A DNA stretch of 46,100 nt from an uncultured Eubacteriales bacterium (GTDB taxonomy: Bacteria; Bacillota; Clostridia; Peptostreptococcales; Anaerovoracaceae): the NCBI GenBank assembly GCA_900315485.1, contig OMZI01000022.1, positions 1 to 46,100 on the forward strand, given 5' to 3'. The stretch's first letter is position 1; every line of letters begins with the position of its first letter. A program made the position numbers and the translations under genes. The notes under the pieces are model-generated. The model was not told the origin of the DNA and ran no database searches. It was given only the letters and a program-made list of their open reading frames with translations. Shown piece by piece: positions 34,493 to 42,794 of the stretch.

Positions 34493-34665
34493 TCTATGAA
34501 CTTTTAAACATTATTTATAACAATTATCAACTTTGTTTTTAACTGGATGAATGTGGTGTTAACTGCTGAAATTTCAATGTTTTAAGAAGTTATCCACATT
34601 ATCCACACTCCCTACTGTTAATACTATAATCTTATATATAAATATGATCCCGGAGGATGACCGAT
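34493..34665. other. Replication origin, right part (dnaA-dnaN)
   Basis: Two perfect DnaA boxes TTATCCACA abut directly (34590-34598 and 34599-34607). TATAAT at 34625-34630 marks the likely dnaN -10, so DnaA bound there would cover its -35 region. The stretch is AT-rich. With 32694-33043 it forms a bipartite origin flanking dnaA. Confidence 0.75.
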
Positions 34666-35769
34666 ATGAAGATGTACTGCAACAGATCTGAACTGAACAG
34701 GGCTCTTGCCAACGTTTCACATTCAGTACCTGTAAGATCAACTTCAAATATACTTGAAGGTATTCTTGTTGAAGTAAGCAACGGCTTTATGAAGCTGACT
34801 GCCACTGATACAAACATCACGATAGAATCCAGCATCAGCGTACAGACAAGTGATGATTTTGCATTCGTTGTACCGGCAAAGCTGTTTACTGCTATCGTAA
34901 ACAAGCTGCCTGAAGAAGAAATGATGATAGATTTTGATCCTGCATCTGTAAAGATTATGATAAGATGCGGAGGATCCAATTCTGAACTTATCTGCTTCAG
35001 AGCTGATGAATTTCCTAAGATCAGGATCAATGATGGTGTAAATCAGATATATCTCAGCAAGGAAGATGTCAAGAAGCTGATAAGAAAGACTGCTTTCAGT
35101 GCTTCCACTGATGATTTCAACGGAATTCTTACAGGAGTTCTTCTTGAGATAAAGGATGGAAAGATGAAGATGGTAGGTGTTGATCCTTACAGGATAGCTA
35201 CCTATAACATCGAAGTAACCAATAATTATGATATAAGTGTTGTCATTCCGGCCAAGCTTATAAATGAAACTGCCAAAATCATAAGTGATGAAGGCGAGGA
35301 TCAGATGAGTTTTGAGATTGCTGACGGTAAGGTTGTCATGAAATTTGACAACAACAGAGTAATCATCAACACTTTTTCAGGAAAATTCATCGATTACAAC
35401 AGGATTCTGAGCAAGCAGGGAGATATAAATGTAAGAGTAAAGAGAAATGACCTTTTGAGAAGTACAGAGAGAGCTTCCCTTCTAGCATCTGTACAGAACA
35501 ACAATCTTATAAGATTTGATATAGACAGTGATCTTATTGTTATAAAGTCACTCAATGAAGAAGGTAATATTGAGGAAAAGGTTGAGATAATAAATGACGG
35601 TGCAAGTCTCAATATTGGTCTCAATTCAAAGTACCTCAAGGATGCTCTCAGTGTAATTGAGGATGAAGAGATAATAATAAACTTCAGAGACAGCATCAGT
35701 CCTTGTGTTATAAAGCCTCTCAAGGGAGATAAGTATGCATATCTGATACTTCCTATCAGAATGAATTAA
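34666..35769 (+). CDS. dnaN: DNA polymerase III sliding clamp (beta)
   Basis: A 367-residue clamp of three tandem folds that tethers polymerase to DNA. It starts MKMYCNRSELNRALANVSHS and ends with ISPCVIKPLKGDKYAYLILP then IRMN, typical of the clamp C-terminus. The ATG at 34666 is chosen over 34657 because GGAGG (34652-34656) is 9 nt away from it and directly abuts the earlier one. Structured element B lies 16 bp past the stop. Confidence 0.97.
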   Translation: MKMYCNRSELNRALANVSHSVPVRSTSNILEGILVEVSNGFMKLTATDTNITIESSISVQTSDDFAFVVPAKLFTAIVNKLPEEEMMIDFDPASVKIMIRCGGSNSELICFRADEFPKIRINDGVNQIYLSKEDVKKLIRKTAFSASTDDFNGILTGVLLEIKDGKMKMVGVDPYRIATYNIEVTNNYDISVVIPAKLINETAKIISDEGEDQMSFEIADGKVVMKFDNNRVIINTFSGKFIDYNRILSKQGDINVRVKRNDLLRSTERASLLASVQNNNLIRFDIDSDLIVIKSLNEEGNIEEKVEIINDGASLNIGLNSKYLKDALSVIEDEEIIINFRDSISPCVIKPLKGDKYAYLILPIRMN

Positions 35770-35785
35770 GTTATTATATTTAAAT

Positions 35786-35884
35786 AAAAGAGCGTTTACA
35801 TCTCATTGCTCACGTCCTCGAAAATCTTTTATAAAATATATGATTTTCTGCGGAATATTCGCATTAAGATGTAAACGCTCTTTT
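35786..35884 (+). repeat. Structured 3'-UTR element B (GTCCTC/TCTGCGG family)
   Basis: A perfect 18-bp outer stem joins AAAAGAGCGTTTACATCT (35786-35803) to AGATGTAAACGCTCTTTT (35867-35884) and is followed by a T-run, so it can also terminate dnaN. Inside are CATTGCTCACGTCCTC, a variable AAAATC/GATTTT stem, and TTCTGCGGAATATTCGCATT. Confidence 0.88.
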
Positions 35885-35911
35885 TTCTTTATATTTATGA
35901 TCAGAATATGA

Positions 35912-36823
35912 TTATTTACATAGTTCTGCTGCTGTAAGTGCTGCTACTTTAGCATTATTGAATACCAGTCTTATATTGGATTCCAGGCTGTCTCCTCCTG
36001 TGATGTCCTTGACCTTGGCAAGAAGGAATGGTGTTGTAGCCTTTCCTTTGATTCCCAGTCTGTTACATTCCTCGATAGCTTCATCAATTGCAGGATTAAT
36101 TACATCAGGATCCATTGAATATTCTTCAGGTATAGGATTTGTTACAAGAACTCCTCCTCTTAGTCCTAGCTCAAGATGAGTATTGAAGAATTTTGCGAGG
36201 TCTTCCGGGCTGTCTACTTTGTAATCTACATTGAACCCGCTCTTTCTTGTATAGAATGCAGGCATTTCTTCAGTTCCGAAACCGAGTACAGGAACGCCGT
36301 GAGTTTCAAGATATTCAAGAGTAAGACCTATATCAAGGATAGATTTGCATCCTGCACATACTACCATTACAGGTGTCTGAGCAAGTTCTTCAAGGTCAGC
36401 ACTTATATCCATAGTGACTTCAGCACCTCTGTGTACTCCGCCGATCCCGCCGGTCGCGAAAACTTTGATGCCTGCCATATGTGCGATCATCATTGTAGTT
36501 GTTACAGTGCACGCACCATCCTCACCTCTTGCACACAGCATAGCAAGGTCTCTTCTTGAAGCCTTGGTTATTTCAGGGCCTTTTTTGCCAAAATATTCGA
36601 TTTCTTCAGGTGTGAGTCCGGCTTTAAGTCTGCCTCCGATGATTGCGATAGTTGCAGGTACTGCGCCGTTGTCTCTTATGATCTGCTCTACCTTTAGAGC
36701 AGTCTCAACATTCTGAGGATAAGGCATTCCGTGTGAAATGATAGTTGATTCGAGAGCAACTACAGGCTTGCCTGCTTCGATAGCTTCTTTTACTTCAGGT
36801 TTTATATCCAGGTATTTATTCAT
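35912..36823 (-). CDS. psuG: Pseudouridine-5'-phosphate glycosidase
   Basis: A 303-residue enzyme splitting pseudouridine 5'-phosphate into uracil and ribose 5-phosphate. Family motifs include VALESTIISHGMPYPQN near the N-terminus, TVTTTMMIAHMAGIKVFATG, GGIGGVHRGAE, and VTNPIPEEYSM. The catalytic Lys in the family lies in KASRRDL-type sequence. It starts 10 bp after psuK, with AAGGAG before the ATG, completing the two-step pathway. Confidence 0.95.
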   Translation of the reverse strand: MNKYLDIKPEVKEAIEAGKPVVALESTIISHGMPYPQNVETALKVEQIIRDNGAVPATIAIIGGRLKAGLTPEEIEYFGKKGPEITKASRRDLAMLCARGEDGACTVTTTMMIAHMAGIKVFATGGIGGVHRGAEVTMDISADLEELAQTPVMVVCAGCKSILDIGLTLEYLETHGVPVLGFGTEEMPAFYTRKSGFNVDYKVDSPEDLAKFFNTHLELGLRGGVLVTNPIPEEYSMDPDVINPAIDEAIEECNRLGIKGKATTPFLLAKVKDITGGDSLESNIRLVFNNAKVAALTAAELCK

Positions 36824-36833
36824 TTTTAACTCC

Positions 36834-37790
36834 TTACTTTATGATATCTATATTGGTTCCGCTTCCGTTCATCCTGTGGAGAAGAAGTTCAGGTGTTATG
36901 TCATTATTTATTGACTCCTGCACTTCTATTGTCATTGCGGCTGCTGCGTTTGAAGCCTTGGATGCTGTGATGAGATAATCTTCATCATGATTCAGAAGAT
37001 AAGCCCATACTACTGCGGCTGTTGATGAGTCCCCTGCCCCGGTCGTGCATACAGGTTCGGCATCATAATTGGCTGTTACATATTTTTTGTCCTTATCAGC
37101 GGCGAGTATCCCGTCCTTGTCCATTGAAATGAATACTTTTTCAACGCCCTGATCAATCAACTTCATTGCTGCCGCGGCGCAGTCTTCTGAATTGTTGATT
37201 TTGATATCTGTGAGATATTCCGCTTCGATGATATTAGGCTTGATAGAATAGATTCCGCTCAGGTTATTCTTTATCTTAGGTGACTTATTCACTGAAACAG
37301 TATCTATAAATATTGGTACCTTACTTACTTCCCTGATGTGCATGAGTGTTTCATGAGTAAGGTTGCAGTCCGCTACTACAGCGGATGATCTGTTGATTAT
37401 ATCTGCGCACTTATCTATATATTTCGGTGTTATGTGACTGCATATTTCCATGTCTGAGAGAGCCAGCTTCATATCACCTTCTTTATCATTGATATACATA
37501 TAAAGTGATGAGCGGACATCATCTACTTTGATGGAGTATTCAGTATCTATACCATACTTTTCACAGTAATTCAGAATTTCATTACCGAACGGATCATTAC
37601 CGACTGCTGTTATGAGTTTTGTATTCACTCCGAGATTGGCAAGGTTGTGTGCTATATTGCGCCCTACACCTCCGAAGGTAACTGTTATTCTGCCCGGATT
37701 TGAATCCTCAGGAATAAGCTCATTATAAGGAGTGCCTCCGATATCCACGTTGGCACCTCCTATTACTACTACATAATCGTCTTTATTCAT
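36834..37790 (-). CDS. psuK: Pseudouridine kinase (PfkB family)
   Basis: A 318-residue ribokinase-fold enzyme. VVVIGGANVDIGG starts the protein, GGVGRNIAHNLANLGV matches the PfkB first signature, and CTTGAGDSSTAAVVW carries the anion hole and catalytic Asp. With psuG downstream, its substrate is very likely pseudouridine. The ATG at 37790 has no visible Shine-Dalgarno site. Border element E3 occupies the space between tdk and psuK and may have displaced it. Confidence 0.9.
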   Translation of the reverse strand: MNKDDYVVVIGGANVDIGGTPYNELIPEDSNPGRITVTFGGVGRNIAHNLANLGVNTKLITAVGNDPFGNEILNYCEKYGIDTEYSIKVDDVRSSLYMYINDKEGDMKLALSDMEICSHITPKYIDKCADIINRSSAVVADCNLTHETLMHIREVSKVPIFIDTVSVNKSPKIKNNLSGIYSIKPNIIEAEYLTDIKINNSEDCAAAAMKLIDQGVEKVFISMDKDGILAADKDKKYVTANYDAEPVCTTGAGDSSTAAVVWAYLLNHDEDYLITASKASNAAAAMTIEVQESINNDITPELLLHRMNGSGTNIDIIK

Positions 37791-37803
37791 TTGAAAAATG
37801 AAA

Positions 37804-37838
37804 TTGTGCGTCAAAAATGACCGTCCCTATTGACACAA
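37804..37838 (-). repeat. Palindromic border element E3
   Basis: TTGTGCGTCAA (37804-37814) and TTGACACAA (37830-37838) flank GACCGTCCC (GGGACGGTC on the minus strand). It overlaps the tdk stop codon and supplies its last residues (LCQ). Confidence 0.7.
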
Positions 37839-38411
37839 TTTCTGCTCCTTTATCTTATTTACCCAGCATCTGTGGCACATTGCAGTGTATCTGTCATTTC
37901 CGCCGAGCATTACCTGATCCCCCTCTGTGATTATGCGGCCGTTTTCGTCGAATCTCGCATTTACGGTCGCCTTGCGTCCGCATTCACATATTGTCTTGAT
38001 CTCTGTGATAGAATCCGCAAGCTCCATCAGACGTTTTGCACCCGGGAAGAAGTGAGTCAGAAAGTCGGTTCTCAGGCCAAAACAAAGCACCGGCAGGTCG
38101 CACTCATCCACAAGTGTGCGGAGTCCGTCTATCTGAGCAGGTGTAAGAAACTGTGCTTCGTCGGCGATGATGACATCGTAGTCCCCGGCTTTGTGATATT
38201 CCTTAATGATGTCGTCCTCAGGACTGATGATCTGTGCCTGCTGCCTGAGACCGATGCGGCTCTGGATTATATCTGCTCCGTCCCTTGTATCTGTGCCGGG
38301 CTTGATGAGCCATACACTCATACCCTTTTCTTCATAGTTGAACTTTGTAATAAGAGCCTGGGCTGACTTGGATGAACCCATAGCTCCGTATTTGAAATAT
38401 AGTTTTGCCAT
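37827..38411 (-). CDS. tdk: Thymidine kinase
   Basis: A 194-residue type II thymidine kinase phosphorylating thymidine and deoxyuridine. The P-loop reads GAMGSSKS, a variant of the common GxMxSGKT. The catalytic Glu is in DEAQFL. Structural zinc ligands are CECG and CHRC. AAGGGG precedes the ATG. Its C-terminus is formed by element E3. It lies upstream of psuK-psuG on the same strand, in a nucleoside-salvage context. Confidence 0.93.
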   Translation of the reverse strand: MAKLYFKYGAMGSSKSAQALITKFNYEEKGMSVWLIKPGTDTRDGADIIQSRIGLRQQAQIISPEDDIIKEYHKAGDYDVIIADEAQFLTPAQIDGLRTLVDECDLPVLCFGLRTDFLTHFFPGAKRLMELADSITEIKTICECGRKATVNARFDENGRIITEGDQVMLGGNDRYTAMCHRCWVNKIKEQKLCQ

Positions 38412-38695
38412 TATATATCCCCTTTTTTAAAAAATGTGTCAGTAAGAAACGTTCCCGGTGACACATCATCATGTCTCCATGACACACTCATTATAATGCA
38501 AAATGGTGCATATATTGTGTTTAAAATTAGAGAATTATCCATATATATATATGAGATGTAATTTGTACTAATTTTTGTATGAATTTTTGATGTTGTCGCT
38601 ATTCTTTTTTATTAAGTGATAGATTATAATTATGGCAGTACGGAAACTATTTGTTTCCAGTTATTATTTTCTTTAAAACCTTGAGGAGGGCAATT
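38412..38695. other. tdk to BMP-lipoprotein divergent intergenic region
   Basis: It carries element E4, an AT-rich stretch (TATATATATATA near 38540), a TATAAT near 38627 that is the likely -10 for the transporter, and a small palindrome GGAAAC-TATTT-GTTTCC (38642-38658) in the leader. No purine riboswitch consensus is seen. Confidence 0.6.
38435..38485 (+). repeat. Palindromic border element E4
   Basis: TGTGTCA (38435-38441) and TGACACA (38459-38465) flank 17 bp with a degenerate core ACGTTCCCGG. A second, shorter TGTC-TCCA-TGACA palindrome follows at about 38472-38485. Confidence 0.65.
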
Positions 38696-39829
38696 ATGAA
38701 GAAATTTCTTGCTTTACTCCTCGCTGCTATGATGGTATTTGCTTTCACAGCATGCGGGGGCGGCGGATCATCCGAAGAAGCTGCTGATGACAGCTCTGAT
38801 GCAGCTGCAGTATCATATGATGATATCGATGATAACTGCGAATCAGAAGATGGAACTTACCAGATTGCAATGGTAACAGACGTTGGTCAGCTGAAGGACG
38901 GTTCTTTCAACCAGTTCACATGGAACGGCTGCAAGAAGTATGCTGTAGACAATGGTAAGACTTATAAGTATTATCAGCCTGCTAACGGCCAGAACGCTAC
39001 TGACGAAGACAGAATCAAGGCTATGACTGATGCCTGCGATGCAGGAGCTGAGGTCATCGTAACACCTGGATTCCTTCAGCAGACAGCTCTTGAGGCTGTA
39101 GCTCCTAAGTATCCTGAAGTTCAGTTCATCTTTATCGACGGATGGGATCTCGGAATTGACAACGTACTCGGAGTAAGCTATCAGGAAGAGCAGGCAGGAT
39201 ATCTTGCCGGATACGCTGCAGTTATGGAAGGATACACTAAGCTCGGATTCTCCGGCGGTGGTGGTGGATCCAACCCTGCTTGCATCAGATACGGTTATGG
39301 ATATGCTCAGGGCGCAAATGATGCTGCTAAGGAAAAGGATGTAGATGTTGAAATGAGATACAGTTGGGAGTACGGCTCAAGCTTCTCCGCTTCTGACGAC
39401 CTCCAGGCTATGCTCGCTGGTTGGTACAATGCAGGTACAGAAGTAATCTTCATGTGCGGCGGTACAATGTTCAACTCCGGCGCAGCTGCTGCTGAAGCTG
39501 CTGACGGCGCTATCATCGGCGTTGACGTAGACCAGTCAGCTCAGTCCGATGCTGTAATTACATCTGCTACTAAGGGTCTTGCACAGTCTGTACAGATCTC
39601 ACTCGAAAACTTCTACGGTGAAGGTCTCCAGAAGGGAGCTCTCGTACTCGGAGCTGCTGATGATGCTGTAGGTCTGCCGGTTGACACATGGTCACTGCAG
39701 AACTGGTCAGTTGAAGACTACAATGCACTGTTTGAGAAGGTTAAGTCCGGCGAAATCAAAGTTGACAACAACTCTGAGATGGCTGATCCAAGCACAGCAG
39801 GACTTGAGAAGATCAAATTCGTAAAGTAA
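38696..39829 (+). CDS. BMP-family nucleoside-binding lipoprotein
   Basis: A 377-residue lipoprotein with lipobox FTAC (Cys20) and an acidic Ser-rich linker. The BMP/PnrA periplasmic-binding fold follows: IAMVTDVGQLKDGSFNQFTW, VIVTPGFLQQTALE, FIFIDGWDLG and GYLAGYAAVMEGYTKLGFSG. BMP proteins deliver purine or pyrimidine nucleosides to ABC transporters. The ATG at 38696 follows GAGGAGGG. It is the first gene of a four-gene transporter operon, with a terminator after it that likely keeps it more abundant than the membrane parts. Confidence 0.92.
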   Translation: MKKFLALLLAAMMVFAFTACGGGGSSEEAADDSSDAAAVSYDDIDDNCESEDGTYQIAMVTDVGQLKDGSFNQFTWNGCKKYAVDNGKTYKYYQPANGQNATDEDRIKAMTDACDAGAEVIVTPGFLQQTALEAVAPKYPEVQFIFIDGWDLGIDNVLGVSYQEEQAGYLAGYAAVMEGYTKLGFSGGGGGSNPACIRYGYGYAQGANDAAKEKDVDVEMRYSWEYGSSFSASDDLQAMLAGWYNAGTEVIFMCGGTMFNSGAAAAEAADGAIIGVDVDQSAQSDAVITSATKGLAQSVQISLENFYGEGLQKGALVLGAADDAVGLPVDTWSLQNWSVEDYNALFEKVKSGEIKVDNNSEMADPSTAGLEKIKFVK

Positions 39830-39858
39830 TTTAGATATTAATCATAATTACAATGTTC

Positions 39859-39883
39859 ATGCCGCCTCTTAATGAGGCGGCAT
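39859..39883 (+). terminator. Hairpin after the BMP lipoprotein gene
   Basis: ATGCCGCCTC (39859-39868) and GAGGCGGCAT (39874-39883) form a perfect 10-bp stem without a T-run. It could protect the 3' end of the lipoprotein message. Confidence 0.55.
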
Positions 39884-39912
39884 GGCTCATAATCAAGCGA
39901 AAGTCGAATCAA

Positions 39913-39938
39913 GGGGGAATACCTATTCCCCCTTTTTT
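39913..39938 (+). terminator. Terminator between BMP lipoprotein and ATPase genes
   Basis: GGGGGAAT-ACCT-ATTCCCCC is followed directly by TTTTTT. Partial read-through would explain an operon with excess binding protein. Confidence 0.8.
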
Positions 39939-39973
39939 CAGAGAAATACACTAAACACAAAAGGAAAAGGACT

Positions 39974-41521
39974 ATGTCAGAATATGTAATTGAAATGAAC
40001 CACATCCGCAAGGAATTTCCCGGAATCGTGGCCAATGATGACATAACGCTCCAGCTTAAGAAGGGTGAGATACATGCTCTTCTCGGGGAGAACGGAGCCG
40101 GCAAGTCTACACTGATGAGTGTTCTTTTCGGACTGTATCAGCCTGAAGCAGGTGAGATCAAGAAGGATGGAAAGGTCGTAAAGATCAACAATCCTAATGA
40201 TGCCACCGCTCTCGGCATTGGAATGGTCCACCAGCACTTCAAACTCATCGATGTTTTCACTGTACTCGACAATATCATTCTCGGTGCAGAGACTACCGGT
40301 GCTCTTGGTTTTCTCAAGAAGAAGGAAGCAAGAGAGAAGGTAATCGCACTTTCAGAAAAATACGGTCTGAAAGTTGACGTTGATGCCAAGGTTGAGGATA
40401 TCACTGTAGGAATGCAGCAGAGAGTAGAGATCCTCAAGATGCTGTACAGGGATAACGAAATTCTTATTTTCGATGAGCCTACAGCAGTTCTTACTCCTCA
40501 GGAAATTGATGAGCTTATGGAAATAATGAGAGGATTTGCGAAGGAAGGCAAATCCATCTTGTTCATCACACATAAATTAAACGAGATCATGGCTGTATCC
40601 GACAGAGTTACGGTACTGCGTAAGGGTAAATACGTCGGCACCGTTAATACCAAGGATACCAACAAGCAGGAACTCTCCAACATGATGGTAGGACGTCCTG
40701 TACAGCTCGAGATCCACAAGAAGCCTGCAACTCCGGGCGAGACCGTTCTCAAGGTAGAAGGTCTTACAGTTCCGTCCAAGATCCATAAGAACAATGCAGT
40801 CAACAACGTTTCATTCGAAGTGCATGCAGGTGAGATACTCTGTATCGCAGGTATCGACGGAAACGGCCAGACTGAACTTGTCTACGGACTTACCGGTCTT
40901 GAAAAGGCATCGGCAGGAACCATTACTCTAAACGGTCAGGATATATCCAAGTCCTCGATCAGACAGAGAGCCCTTGCCGGAATGTCACATATTCCGGAAG
41001 ACAGACATAAGCACGGACTTGTTCTTGGATATACTCTCGAGCAGAACTTGGTGCTGCAGAAGTACAAAGAGCCAAGATTCCAGAATCATGGTTTCATCAG
41101 GTTCGATGAGGTCAGAAAATATGCGGAAAAGCTTATAAAGGACTTTGACGTAAGATCGGGTCAGGGACCTGTGACTATTACAAGATCGATGTCCGGTGGT
41201 AACCAGCAGAAAGCCATCATCGCAAGAGAGCTCGACAGAGATGAGCCACTGCTGGTAGCAGTTCAGCCAACAAGAGGTCTGGATGTCGGAGCTATCGAGA
41301 ACGTTCACAAGAGTATCGTAGCTGAAAGAGACAAGGGACATGCGGTACTTTTGGTTTCCCTCGAGCTCGAAGAGGTAATGGGACTGTCAGACAGAATACT
41401 CATTATCTATGAAGGCGAGATAGTAGGAGAAGTAGACCCTAAGAATACTACACCTGAAGAACTCGGACTCTACATGTCCGGTGCGAAGAGACAGGGAAAG
41501 GAGGGGGAAGCAAATGCCTAG
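39974..41521 (+). CDS. Nucleoside ABC transporter, dual ATPase subunit
   Basis: A 515-residue protein with two ABC cassettes. The first has Walker A GENGAGKS (38-45), a Q-loop region GMVHQHFKL, signature VGMQQRVEILKML and Walker B LIFDEPTAVL. The second has a degenerate Walker A GIDGNGQTEL, signature MSGGNQQKAIIAREL and VAVQPTRGLDVGA in place of a regular Walker B Glu, so it is probably less active. This matches NupO/YufO-type subunits of BMP transporters. AGGAAAAGG precedes the ATG. The permease gene overlaps its 3' end by 8 bp. Confidence 0.93.
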   Translation: MSEYVIEMNHIRKEFPGIVANDDITLQLKKGEIHALLGENGAGKSTLMSVLFGLYQPEAGEIKKDGKVVKINNPNDATALGIGMVHQHFKLIDVFTVLDNIILGAETTGALGFLKKKEAREKVIALSEKYGLKVDVDAKVEDITVGMQQRVEILKMLYRDNEILIFDEPTAVLTPQEIDELMEIMRGFAKEGKSILFITHKLNEIMAVSDRVTVLRKGKYVGTVNTKDTNKQELSNMMVGRPVQLEIHKKPATPGETVLKVEGLTVPSKIHKNNAVNNVSFEVHAGEILCIAGIDGNGQTELVYGLTGLEKASAGTITLNGQDISKSSIRQRALAGMSHIPEDRHKHGLVLGYTLEQNLVLQKYKEPRFQNHGFIRFDEVRKYAEKLIKDFDVRSGQGPVTITRSMSGGNQQKAIIARELDRDEPLLVAVQPTRGLDVGAIENVHKSIVAERDKGHAVLLVSLELEEVMGLSDRILIIYEGEIVGEVDPKNTTPEELGLYMSGAKRQGKEGEANA

Positions 41522-42794
41522 AAAAGATCCTATAACAGGCAAGCTCAAATGGTACAAATCCGAAGGAGCTGTTGCAGTATATTCCGCTCTTATCTCTATT
41601 CTCATCGGTATGGCTGTAGGAGCCATAATCGTAATAGTAGTCGGAATGTCCAAGTCCAATATCTCCACATCAGGAGTATGGGAAGGAATCAAGCTGGTAT
41701 TCCTCGGAGTATTCTCTACAGGAAGAGATAGCGCCGGTCAGCTGACATTCGGTTTCAACGGAGTCAATATAGGAAACATGCTTTTCAGAGCGGTTCCTCT
41801 GATCATGACAGGACTTTCCGTAGCGGTTGCCTTCAAGACAGGACTCTTCAACATCGGAGCATCCGGTCAGTACCTGATGGGTACTATGGGAACACTTTCA
41901 GTAGGACTCTGGCTCGGATGGAGCGGATGTCCTAAGGGAATAGCATGGCTGTGTGCATTCCTCGCAGGCATCATCCTCGGAGCACTCTGGGGAGCTATTC
42001 CTGGTATCTTCAAGGCTTACCTCAATATCAACGAGGTAATCACCTGCATCATGACCAACTGGATAGCGGCCAATCTGGTCACCTGGTGGTTCGATGCACA
42101 CGAAACATTCAAGAACTCAGCAGAGGGTGGTAAGGTCGGATACATCATTCCTCTCAAGAATGTAGGAGTCGTTACACCTAAGCTCCTGATGGACAAGATC
42201 TTCTCAGGTTCACAGGCTAACGGCGGTATCTGGATCGCGATAATCATTGCTGTGGCAATGTGGATAATGATGACCAAGACAACATTCGGATATGAGCTGA
42301 GAGCATGCGGTGCCAACAGACATGCTGCAAAGTATGCCGGCATCAACGACAAGAAGAGCATAATCCTTTCGATGGCGATCGCAGGCGGACTCGCTGCAGC
42401 CGGAGCATCCCTCTATTTTCTCTCAGGAAACACAGAGTTTTACTGGTCAACATACCAGAAACTCCCTGCAGAAGGATTCAACGGTATCCCGGTCGCACTG
42501 CTGGCTGCCAACCATCCGATAGGAGTTATCTTCTCAGGAATATTCATGTCGATGCTGAATATTTCCGGACTGCAGCTCAAGTACCTGACTGCTTACAATG
42601 AGTACATTGCAGACATCATCATTGCTGTTATCGTATACCTGTCAGCATTCTCAATGCTGATCAAGACGATTCTCTCAAAGAAGATCAAGCACGATCACGG
42701 CAATGTAAATGCAGAACCGGCACCTGCTGCAGACAATAAGGATGAAGCAGCCGGAGTTAAAGAAAACGAGACTGAGAAAGGAGGACAGAAATAA
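41514..42794 (+). CDS. Nucleoside ABC transporter permease 1
   Basis: A 426-residue integral membrane protein of the BPD_transp_2 family, with about nine hydrophobic segments. Family motifs include FKTGLFNIGASGQYLMG and FGYELRACGANRHAAKYAGI. The C-terminus is a charged tail (PAPAADNKDEAAGVKENE). The ATG at 41514 follows AGGAGGGGG and overlaps the ATPase gene. It pairs with the next permease. Confidence 0.92.
   Translation: MPRKDPITGKLKWYKSEGAVAVYSALISILIGMAVGAIIVIVVGMSKSNISTSGVWEGIKLVFLGVFSTGRDSAGQLTFGFNGVNIGNMLFRAVPLIMTGLSVAVAFKTGLFNIGASGQYLMGTMGTLSVGLWLGWSGCPKGIAWLCAFLAGIILGALWGAIPGIFKAYLNINEVITCIMTNWIAANLVTWWFDAHETFKNSAEGGKVGYIIPLKNVGVVTPKLLMDKIFSGSQANGGIWIAIIIAVAMWIMMTKTTFGYELRACGANRHAAKYAGINDKKSIILSMAIAGGLAAAGASLYFLSGNTEFYWSTYQKLPAEGFNGIPVALLAANHPIGVIFSGIFMSMLNISGLQLKYLTAYNEYIADIIIAVIVYLSAFSMLIKTILSKKIKHDHGNVNAEPAPAADNKDEAAGVKENETEKGGQK

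Noticed and set aside
38600-38695. Purine riboswitch before the nucleoside transporter
   Set aside because: The conserved three-way-junction bases expected for that riboswitch were not found; only a small GGAAAC/GTTTCC hairpin is there.
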